A DNA stretch of 27,824 nt from NCBI GenBank assembly GCA_001598975.1, contig BBXU01000029.1:1-27824 (forward strand), read 5' to 3'. Under the pieces are notes generated by a model that ran no database searches, was not told the DNA's origin, and saw nothing but the letters and a program-made list of their open reading frames with translations. Origin of the DNA: Parachlorella kessleri (taxonomy: Eukaryota > Chlorophyta > Trebouxiophyceae > Chlorellales > Chlorellaceae). Both the position numbers and the translations under genes were made by a program. This document shows, one piece after another, positions 19,977 through 27,824 of the stretch (the first letter of the stretch is position 1; each line of letters opens with the position of its first letter).

Positions 19977-22900
19977 ACCGAGGTCAGCGTTTTCAGGTAG
20001 TCCATCATCCCAGCGCTGCTTGGCTGACTGAGAGTCCCCATGAGCTGTTGAAGCCTGGATTCTGTGCAGATCCAGTGGCGCTTTGTGAACCGGTGCATTG
20101 ACGAGGTGGAGAACGGGCAGGTGCCGGCAGCCGTGCTCATCTGCCGCAACTCCACTGACACCGCCTACTTCCAGCGGCTGCGCCCCTACCCGCGCGTCAT
20201 GCTGCGCAGGATGAGCGCCAGGTTCAAAGACTACGACAAAACGTGAGCTGGCTGGAGGACCCCTGTGTGGGTGTTACCTGGTTGCTATATAGGCTTGTTA
20301 GGCTTCAGGTTGTTGGGGTCTGCTTGACTGCCAGCCAATCTGAGGTTGCTGTGCGCAAGCCCCTTGCACTCCCCCATCGGTGGTGTATGGCGAGGCAGGT
20401 CCGGGTCTGAGCAAGGCGCATTCCAATCATGCCCCTGCAAGTGCAGAGACGGTCTCAGGAGGGCCTGTTGACTTCTGTCTACTCACTGTGGACACCCGCT
20501 GCCATGCAGGCCCATTGGATTTGGGATTGCGGTGTTCTGCATCACCAAGGGGGACTGCCGGCAGCTGTACGAGCGGTTTTTTGATGCGCTGGAGCCCATG
20601 GGGGAGCCCAACGTGCCGGTGGACAGGACCTTTGTCCAGGCAAGGCACATTCCTTTGCTCCAAGGTCATGTGCATCCTTTATAACAAACTGACTGTGGAG
20701 TGGGAAGGGCACACCGTCCCAAACAACCTCTGGTGTGCTTGTAAGGGTTGCTGGATGATGACATGGACCGCAAGGGCAGCGCAACCCCAGCAACAATCTT
20801 CCTTGCGTGGTTGCTGTGCTAACACCTCAACTCTAAACCCTGAAATCCTGAATTCTAAAGAAAAACTGGCTGCAGAGTGACGAGTATGTGCGCCTTTTGG
20901 AGCGACTGAAGGACTATGCGGCAGTGCACCACAGGGACCACTGGGTCCAGGTGAGCTAGAGCTCCACAGTCCACAGGGGTCTTGCACACTGCATGGTGTA
21001 GGAGGCACGCTGGGATTATTGTTGCCTGGCGTCAGGCATGTCATAGCTGGTGACCATGCCTTCATGTTCTAGCATAGCGCTTGGCCTGACAGGTGTTGCT
21101 GTGCTGGTGGCATGACTCGCCTGCAGTCGAGACGTGGTTGATCCTTGAGCTGCCCATATCGCTTCTGCTCTGGGCCGGGGTTTGCAGTGCTCCAGCTGCG
21201 AGCGGTGGCGCATTGTGGGCTATGAGGCGGCGCTGCAGCTTGGCGACGACGATGAGTGGACCTGCACCATGCTGGAGTGAGTCAGCACCGACCTGCACAC
21301 CCCTGGGGTTGGTTCCGCTGGCAACCCAGACTCGGCCCCTGGGATGTGCACTCTGCGTGTATTGCATGCATGCCAGGGTGCATCTTGTGGTATTGCATGC
21401 ATTCCAAAATGCATTTTGCGTGTATTGCATGCAAGCCAGGAGAATGCACAGAAAGCTGCTCCCCAGGGTGGGCACAGCATGTCTGACATGCTATTGGAGA
21501 CTCACCCAAGCTTTTTGCAAGCCCTGGCACGACATGGGTAGATGCCTGCCTGCCATGTGCCTAAACACATGCAGCAATTCATTTTTGACAGAGAATAAAC
21601 TCGGCATAAGATGCTGCCGCTGCAGCCCCCCCTACAGCAGCTGTGACACGCCCCTGAGCAAGCGGGAGCTGCTGGGCGGCCGCTATGCTGCTGGCGGGGC
21701 CGACAACCTTGCGGGCAGAGGAGTGCCGGACGAGGAGGGGTCACTTGGAGCGGAGGAGGGGCAGCCCGCGGTGAAGGAGGAACAGGAGGACAGGGAGGAG
21801 AAGGAGGAGGGAGGGGCAGCAAGCAAGGGCAGCCTTGAGCAGCACCATGAGAGGGCAAGAAGAGTAGTCAAGCAACAGCAGGGCTGCGTGGTTGTGGCAG
21901 CGGCAGCGGCGGAAAACAAGGCAGAGGGGAGCGCTGATTCAACCATGCAGGAGGCTGCGGGTGGTGGGTGCCACTTGTCGGCGGCAGCACCAGCCTGTGG
22001 ACAGCCAGGAGAGATGCGAGGGACTGCGGGAGTGTCGGCCGGCACCGGGGCAAGCGCGGCAGGTGCTGCTGCCCAGCGCCCCATGGGCCACCGGAAGCAG
22101 CAGCAGCAGCCCCAACTGCCACAGGGCGTGCCTCAGCAGGCCGCCTGGCCAGTCCTGGGGGGGCTGCCGGCGGCCCATGCTGCAGCGCCACGCTTTGTGC
22201 TACCACCCGGCCTTGCGGCCATCCCACCCAACTCCCCACTGCTGGCAGCCTGGCGGCCAGCGCTGGCAGCTGCAGCTGCCGCAGCGACAGCCGCAGCAGG
22301 CGCAGCGGCAAGGCCGATGACTCAGCTGGGACCGCAAGGCTTCCTGGGCCTGCCTCCTGGCTTGGTGATACCCAGCACGGCAGCTGTCAGGCCCCCGGGG
22401 ACTGCGGGGCAGGGTTCAGTAGGGGTGGGTCAGCCATTTCGGCTGTCTGCCTGTGTTCCCCCATTCCTACCCTTTCCCCTCTTCCCAGTTGGCTTCCCAT
22501 TGCAGCCTGCGGCGGCGGCGGCGGTCGCAGCAGCTGCGACAGAAGCCAGGAGCATCACTGCTGCCGCAGCACCCCATGCTGACTCAAGTAAGCTGGTCAT
22601 AACTGAGGGTGGAGTCCGCACTGCCAGCGGGGCGCAAGCGCTGAGCCCCCTGCAGGGTCCCACAGGGCCCATGGGTGCCTTCGAGCCTCAGACTTCAGAC
22701 AAGGGAGGCACAGAGCCCAGTGCTTCACCACCAGTAGCGACAGCTGCACCGGCCGCAGACCCAAGTGAAGGGCAGGAGGGCAGGCGGGCCTCTGTCAAGG
22801 GGTTGCAGGCACCAAAGCCAGGGCCCAGTGTGCCGCAACAGCAACAGGTGGTCCCCACACACCCACCAGGGCAACATTGGGAGGGGTCAGGAGGCAAGAA

Positions 22901-24864
22901 GCTCGAGGCAGAGAGCCTGGATGTGGAGGCCACACCCAGCTTCCCAACCAGCCCCTCCTTACTCGGCACGCCCACCCCGTGCAGCACTGGTGCTAAGCTG
23001 TCCATCAGCCATGCAGCTTCCGGTGATAGTGAGCAGCACCAGCAGCAGCAGCAGCCGGTGGGCATGGTGGTAACAGAACCACGGGCTGGCAAACCTCCAG
23101 CGAATGCGGTCCATGACAGAATGGCTGGTATTGAGGAGGGCCTTGTGGTAAGCAGCAGCGGAAGCGGCAGCGTCACCCTGGAAGTCGTGGTTGCCACCCC
23201 CACAGCCCCAGACCCCTCCCTATGCAGTGCTGCCCCGCCCTGCTGCCCCTCCAAACATGGACCCACAGCAGGGGCAGCACCACCGCCAGCATCCAAGGAC
23301 AGCACCAGCCACGTGGTGCAGACTACTGAGGCGCCGCCCCAAGGACCTGCTCTTCCGGTGCCGCTGCCGCGGGCGGTGGATGTGGTGTGTGAGCGCACGC
23401 TGCGCGAGCTGGTCGCGCTGCCACCTCGCAATATCACGCTTGACAGGGAGGGGGCCGGCGACTCGGGCCAGGTGAGAGGCCACCCAGGAAGGGCTTGACT
23501 TAGTTGCACACCTCTACCCTGGCTTTGCCAGCAGTTGCCCAGGGCGGAACAGAAGTTGAGCACTCTGCACCGTACCTGTGATACTCCGCTCTTTTGCTAT
23601 GGCCACCCCGTGTCAATTGCTGCTCTGTTTTGCATCACCGCGGTTATCAGCCAGCCCTAGGACGGTTGCGGGTGGCCGTACCTGCAGGTTTTAACTGCGC
23701 TGGAGCTGGCGCGGCAGGCCCGCATAGCCGCCAACCGAGCCTACCTTGCAGGACTAGGGTTGGGGCCAAAGGCCCTACACGATGGCAAAGTGGAGCCACT
23801 GCCACCTGACGACCCAGTGGTCCTGCAGGTGTGCGTTGTCGACAGGTTCGGCTTGAACTTTGACCTTAAAACTTTACACAAGTGCCGCTCCCAGTGCTGG
23901 GTTAATGCGGCAACAATCAGATGGCTGGGCCTTAGCATTGTCTTGAGATGGGGCCAGCATGCAGCTCACATAAGTGATGCTCTGGGTGTGCTGCCACTTG
24001 TGGGTGCAGGCAGCAAGGGAGCTGGCTATGCAGGCAGCTGCGGAGGAGGCAAGGCGGCAGGCAAGCCAGGCACAGCACACCAGCGCCCGCACCCCAGATG
24101 CACTTGTTTCTAGGGCACTAGGCCCGCACTGCGATAATAGGGGTTATCCAAAGGAGCTCTGGGTAATTACTGTCTTCATCTCTATGAAGTTGGCTTCAGG
24201 AGATGAAGGTGTGCTGAGTGCGGAAATGCACCCATACCTGCTGAGGCTCCCCTGAGGGCTGGTGCGCCAAACACAATGAACGGGCTGTTCTAAAAGGTGC
24301 CTGGCTCTGGCGTCCCTGCCAAACAGAGCATTAATAGTCACAGTGCACACATCGCGCTCAGTGACGATAAGTGACTGCAAGGCACACTCATGGCGCTCGT
24401 CTCCTTGGCCGGCCGTGCAGCTGACGCGCATGCGCCAGCGCTACGAGTCAGCCCGCCGGCGCCGCGCCAAGCTGGAGCCAGCGCTGCTGAGGCAGCTGCG
24501 GGAGCTGGCAGAGCAGGAGAGTGAGGCGGGAAGGGAACTGGCGGCGGCCGAGGCAGCGGCAGCCGAGCTGTGTGGGGAGGAGGGCGGCGGGAGTGGGCTG
24601 GGCAGGCTAGGCGTGCCTGATGAAGCTGGGAAATGCGTGGGGAAGGCAGGTGTGGTCGTGGGGGGACCAGGTGTGCTGGTAGAGGGGGCGGCAGCGGCGC
24701 CGGCAGCAGGAGCAGAAAGAGGGAGCGGCAAAGTCTTGGTGGCGGCGTTAGGTGATGTGGCCGTGGAGGAGGGAGGCGGGGAGGTCCGGAGCGTCTCAAT
24801 GGGAGAAGGGGGCATAGGCAGCGAGTTACAGCCCCAGCCAATGGAGGTGGCCCCTGTAATGTAA
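15264..24864 (+). CDS. Chromatin protein: PWWP + PHD + phage-type Dam methyltransferase + CW finger
   Basis: Twenty-three exons: 15264-15318, 15379-15476, 15521-15734, 16036-16199, 16439-16574, 16781-16814, 17065-17160, 17424-17505, 17740-17795, 18139-18283, 18686-18793, 18995-19067, 19244-19266, 19501-19539, 19732-19803, 20070-20242, 20510-20639, 20876-20950, 21188-21276, 21626-23471, 23688-23828, 24010-24162, 24421-24864. All are phase-consistent and give 1,481 residues from the chosen ATG; earlier exons are possible. In order: unrecognised Cys-containing N-terminus; basic nuclear-localisation-like stretch (~122-177: KPKRPRE, KKIKKP); PWWP (~185-246); PHD (~308-355); Dam-like methyltransferase (~391-555); CW finger (~589-628); a 615-codon Ala/Gln/Pro/Ser-rich exon; helical, charged C-terminus. 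Inferred role: adenine-methylation writer (or derived reader) recruited to marked histones in the nucleus. The exon end at 24162 and the first two exons are least certain. Confidence 0.8.
16439..17160 (+). other. PWWP-domain-coding exons
   Basis: Three exons (16439-16574, 16781-16814, 17065-17160) join to give GTRVWAKVAGSGRFPAV, then LVCVRYYGEHSTMWVRDEDL followed by EP. This is the PWWP pattern: VWAK..G, a degenerate PWWP as GRFPA, V.YYG, MWV..EDLEP. PWWP domains bind methylated H3K36 nucleosomes and DNA. The correct splice was chosen because it joins YYGEH to STMWV in phase 2; the alternative acceptor at 16881 breaks the domain. Confidence 0.7.
17740..18283 (+). other. PHD-finger-coding exons
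   Basis: Exons 17740-17795 and 18139-18283 encode a full C4HC3 finger: C308-x2-C311, C320-x2-C323, H328-x2-C331, W350, C352-x2-C355 (NCYLC, ECCVCDRLFHPLC, WVCPCC). The first Cys pair and the rest are on different exons and join in phase 2. PHD fingers read histone H3 tails. Confidence 0.85.
18686..20639 (+). other. Phage-type Dam (DNA N6-adenine methyltransferase) domain-coding exons
   Basis: Seven exons encode LTPDWL (T391-P392), the motif I-like LLDPCTNSK (D421-P-C), W..YYVLLNPDYS (motif IV, 459-462), the ENGQVPAAVLICRNSTDTAY block (TDT at 494-496) and TPIGFGIAVFCI (523 onwards). This order (TP..L, D.C...K, W.G..V..NPPYS, G....VLL....TDT.WF, P.G...F) is that of the phage Dam methyltransferase family (Pfam Dam, PF05869, from memory). 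Those enzymes transfer a methyl group from S-adenosylmethionine to adenine N6. The second Pro of NPPY is Asp here, so activity is uncertain. Confidence 0.75.
19946..19977. repeat. (CTGC)n microsatellite in an intron
   Basis: Seven to eight CTGC units in the 19804-20069 intron of the methyltransferase gene. Confidence 0.9.
20640..20875 (+). other. GC-AG intron in the methyltransferase gene
   Basis: The donor reads GTCCAG|GCAAGG and the acceptor GGCTGCAG|AGT, joining TFVQ to SDEYVRLL in phase 0. No comparably good GT donor in phase 0 is present before the frame ends. Confidence 0.65.
20876..21660 (+). other. CW-type zinc-finger-coding exons
   Basis: Exons 20876-20950, 21188-21276 and the start of 21626-23471 join to give HWVQ-CSSCERWRIV, EWTCTML and DPPYSSCD. 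This matches the CW domain: W589, C592-x2-C595, W598, W615, C617 and C627. CW fingers bind methylated H3K4. The domain directly follows the methyltransferase and is split by two introns. Confidence 0.85.
21354..21450. repeat. Three imperfect 31-32-bp tandem repeats in an intron
   Basis: ATTGCATGCA recurs at 21361, 21392 and (as ATTGCATGCAAG) 21424, each followed by a similar CCAGG/CCAAA...TGCA stretch. It lies in the 21277-21625 intron. Confidence 0.8.
24855..24864 (+). terminator. Two TGTAA motifs overlapping the stop codon
   Basis: TGTAATGTAA: two adjoining chlorophyte-type polyadenylation motifs, the second containing the TAA stop (24862-24864). If used, the 3' UTR would be very short. 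Other TGTAA motifs at 25115-25119 and 25289-25293 give more usual lengths. Confidence 0.3.
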
Positions 24865-25755
24865 TCTAGCCGATGTGTGTTGCAGCTGTGTGTCTCCGGC
24901 TGCATCGGGGCGGCATCCAAGCAAAACATGACAACCGGGTAAATCGCAAGGTGTGAGAGATGATTTGAAGCATTGTGGACTGAACATTGCTGGGGCACTT
25001 GCAGCGTGTTGTTTATCAAATAAAGGTATCATCTAATGTACCGACGGAGCATGTCTATGTGCCGAGGAGGGTGAGGTAATGTATAGCACGAGAGACGAGT
25101 GAAATATCACTAGGTGTAAGTTGTGAATGCAACTGCTGAGCATGATGTCTGTGGCCAGGCTTTAGAGCCAAGGTCCTCCAGTCCTCTTCCTATATTGCTG
25201 GGTGCTGCATTCATCCTGCAAGTAGCTACTATACATACCAATTGTGCCTGCCTTCCGTCACTTCTTGTGAGCCGTCAGCCTACTCAGTTGTAACTACAAG
25301 GTTGCGGCCCTTAAAAAAACCCTCGTTTAGTCTCTGCATTAAGCCTAGTTCTCGTAGAGGGGATTACTTGCTGACCAAGGTGGATCTGCAAGGTTGAAAA
25401 CTGGGAGAGTACAAGGACTCTTATGTCTGACAACACCACGCAACCTGCACTCAATGACACAGCCAAGCCTTAACCTATCCAGCTATAAGCTTGAGCTGCA
25501 GAGAACTTAGGGTGTCGGTGCCTCCAGCAACGAAAGACACTGCAGGGTCTCCATGGACACTGCAGCTGGAGACCACATACACCAACATCCACTCCGCAAA
25601 CACCACCGCCAGCAATGCACATAAGGCCGCAAGCCGTTTGCTCATTCTATTGAGCACCGAGCCGCCCACCTACTCCTCTTGCATGGGTTCACAGACACAC
25701 TGCCCACTACCAACCAAGCCAACGCGATGAAAACTACCTACTACATGCTCGCCGG
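24865..25755. other. Tail-to-tail intergenic region
   Basis: Holds the 3' UTRs of the convergent methyltransferase and CSN2 genes. TGTAA motifs on the plus strand at 25115 and 25289 could serve the former. No minus-strand TGTAA was found for CSN2. A small minus-strand frame at 25475-25645 is listed separately. Confidence 0.5.
25475..25645 (-). CDS. Candidate small single-pass membrane protein (56 aa), doubtful
   Basis: The minus-strand ATG at 25645 opens MSKRLAALCALLAVVFAEWM and continues LVYVVSSC before a polar C-terminus. The Lys/Arg-then-hydrophobic start looks like a signal anchor. It lies in the presumed 3' UTR of CSN2, on the same strand, so it may be chance. There is no splice or family support. 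Confidence 0.2.
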   Translation of the reverse strand: MSKRLAALCALLAVVFAEWMLVYVVSSCSVHGDPAVSFVAGGTDTLSSLQLKLIAG

Positions 25756-27524
25756 TCACGCCGCCAGTTTGGTGACGATGGCATTCTGCAGCGACTGAAG
25801 CTGGACTGCCCACTTGTTAACAGCCGCATACTTTTCAGCATCCGTGGAGTTGGGCGCCCCCAGCTCCAGCACTTGCTGGACCTGCAAGGCCGGCAGACTG
25901 AGCAGCCCCTTGAGCGCCAGGACTGACCCAGGCTTGGAGCCACGTCTGTACGTCCCTCACGCTCTGCTGCCCTTCCCCTCCGCCCAGCCAGCACGAACAG
26001 CAGCCGACGGCGGTGGTGTGTGAGGCGGCCTTGATGACTAAGCTATCCGCGCTCCACTGCCAACCGCAGCATCCCTTCCCGTCCATTCGCCAAATATCCC
26101 CTGGCTGCTCAGCCGGTCAGTCACAAACTGCTTCCCATGTCCACACCTGGCCGGCAGCAATGACCTGCATTCTAGAATCAGAACACACCACACCTCGCCT
26201 CGGTCCCACCCCCGACCACTCCACACACGTACCTGGTCTATTCTGCCGTCCACCCGCTTGTCCAGGATGAGGTTGATGAGCAGCCGCTCCACATCTGCGG
26301 CCGGCACGTTGAGCTGCTGCGCGATGAAGGCGATGCGCACCCGCGTGTAGGGCTGGATCACCTTGAGCACCACCTGCAGGGGGGCGGGGATGCAAAGCCA
26401 ATGGCGGGCTCGCTGGATGCGGTGGGTCTTGGCAGTGTGAATGAGTGGCTCTAAACGTCCTCAGCTAGCGGGAAGGAGTGGCAGGTCATATAGCAGCGGC
26501 ACCTCAGAGCGCCATAGCTGCAGTGGGGTACGGTAGGTACATCAGGTGCCAGGCTGGTGTCGTGTTAGGCCAGCCGCACAAAGTCCACCTCCCAATCCGG
26601 TCGGGAAGCCTGCTGCCAGGCCCCCAGGACCAGCAGCATGCCATGCACAACTGGTTGGTTGCCTTGCCCCGCCTCTGGTGCAGCCCTTGGCCCCGGACAA
26701 CTACACCCCTAAATCCAGAAACAACACCTCCAACCGGCTCCCCTTCTAAGGTCAAACTGTCTCAACCCTTGGGCCGCACCTGTGTGCGTATGTTGTTAAG
26801 CAGGTCCTGGATGTACTGCGAGATAAAGGGGTCGTCCATGATGGTGCGCCTGCAGCAGGCACAGCACGGTGTGCACAGCGCGGCTGTCACTCAGGCGGGT
26901 GGCAGGCAAGGGCGGTGGCACACTCGAAAGCCAAAACAGGGCCAGCCGCGGGCTAGGCGGCCTCTCAGGCACCCTGGGGGCTCCTCAGGCTGGGTGCTTG
27001 CTTGCTCCTTTGGCCGCATGAGCCCGTCATGCCTGCCCTTCCGTTTAAGGCAGCACGACCCACTTGTTGGTTCTGAGGATCTTCTCAAACTCGCGGATGT
27101 TGTTCTGCTGGAAAGCCTCCACGAGCGCTGTCATGGCAGACACCTGCACCTCAACCATGAACATCGGGCCACATGAGGCCAAGAAAACTGCACTTGGCTC
27201 CCTTGCTGTACTCATTGGTAGTAGCTATTGTACTCATGCTGGCAACCCACAAGCTGCGTCCCAATGCGCGAAAAATTCTTGCATCTTAGATACTTCTATG
27301 TGGCCTGTCAGCTGGCTGCCTACACTTGCTCTACCACCTTCGCCCCTTCAGTGCCTCTGCAGGGGTACGCAGAACAGGCTTACCTCCGGGTCGTTCTTGT
27401 ACGGCCGTGCCTCCTGGGAGTCAAAGGGATCCACCTTGGATTCCATGAGCATGTTGGCCAGCACCAGATACTTGAGGCTCTGCACCCGCCGCACGCTGCC
27501 GGCCTCGTCGTATGACTTGAATGC
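25756..27524 (-). CDS. CSN2: COP9 signalosome subunit 2, C-terminal five exons
   Basis: On the minus strand, exons 27524-27384, 27143-27064, 26849-26780, 26373-26233 and 25881-25756 join in phase to give the last 185 residues. Matches to the CSN2 family include [58 protein letters not shown], then the PCI winged helix ([31 protein letters not shown]) and the end [23 protein letters not shown]2 is a scaffold subunit of the COP9 signalosome, the nuclear/cytosolic complex that removes NEDD8 from cullins; its PCI domain mediates subunit assembly. The family is usually about 440 residues, so over half lies beyond the window. No further exon is seen in 27525-27824, which should be intron. The stop codon is at 25756-25758. 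Confidence 0.92.
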
Positions 27525-27803
27525 CTGCACATATACCAGCTTTGTGTGAAACGTTGCAGGACGTAGCATAGATGACCTCACAACCCTCATGTCTTAGAAA
27601 GTTGGGACCTGATCGTGCAATTGTGAGGCTCCCTGCACCCAGCCCACCTGGCTGACCTCTAAAGTTACGGGCGGGGGTGAAGGCAGCAATGACAAGGAGC
27701 CTTCCTCACAGTTCTGGCAAGCACAGCTGCTGGAAGGAACTTGCAATCAATGTCAGCATCGGCCAACCAAAGGCACCAAAGGGTGGGAGACGGGAGGGGA
27801 TGA

Positions 27804-27819
27804 TGTGTGTGTGTGTGTG
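27804..27819. repeat. (GT)n dinucleotide run
   Basis: About eight GT units close to the window end, inside the presumed intron of CSN2. Confidence 0.85.
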
Positions 27820-27824
27820 GCGGT

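Noticed and set aside
22688..23563. 291-codon minus-strand open frame
   Set aside because: Mirror of the repetitive Ala/Gln/Pro exon on the plus strand; composition explains it.
27525..27824. Further CSN2 exon at the window edge
   Set aside because: No minus-strand frame here matches the expected upstream CSN2 sequence or has suitable splice sites.

Overview
The window looks like nuclear DNA of a chlorophyte green alga. It is GC-rich, and its genes are cut into many short exons with phase-consistent GT-AG introns (a few GC-AG). It carries microsatellites in introns and TGTAA motifs of the kind chlorophytes use for polyadenylation. There is no bacterial layout: no operons, and no ribosome-binding sites deciding starts. 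All gene models below were assembled by hand from splice sites, reading phase and family motifs. Outer ends are less certain than the domain cores.

Layout. (1) 1-766, plus strand: the 3' end of a MYND zinc-finger gene. (2) 1241-8534, plus: a complete 19-exon gene for an 866-residue protein with a C2-like region and a C-terminal LNS2 (lipin/Nir-type HAD) domain that keeps the DxDGT catalytic motif. (3) 8535-12671: mostly non-coding. It holds a decayed copy (9857-10217) of the first exons of gene 5, a coding-like remnant (10684-11192) and an 88-bp tandem duplication (12211-12380). (4) 12672-13519, minus: a probable two-exon membrane protein gene. (5) 15264-24864, plus: a 23-exon gene for a nuclear protein of about 1,480 residues. 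Its domains in order are PWWP, PHD finger, phage-type Dam adenine methyltransferase and CW zinc finger, followed by a long Ala/Gln/Pro-rich tail and a helical C-terminus. (6) 25756-27524 and beyond, minus: the last five exons of COP9 signalosome subunit 2.

The centre of interest is gene 5. A DNA N6-adenine methyltransferase fold of phage type is embedded among three chromatin-reading modules, which suggests a histone-guided 6mA writer, or a catalytically dead reader derived from one. Its motif IV reads NPDY where NPPY is expected. The genes do not form a pathway. Genes 4 and 5 are divergent over a shared upstream region of about 1.7 kb; genes 5 and 6 converge tail to tail about 0.9 kb apart.
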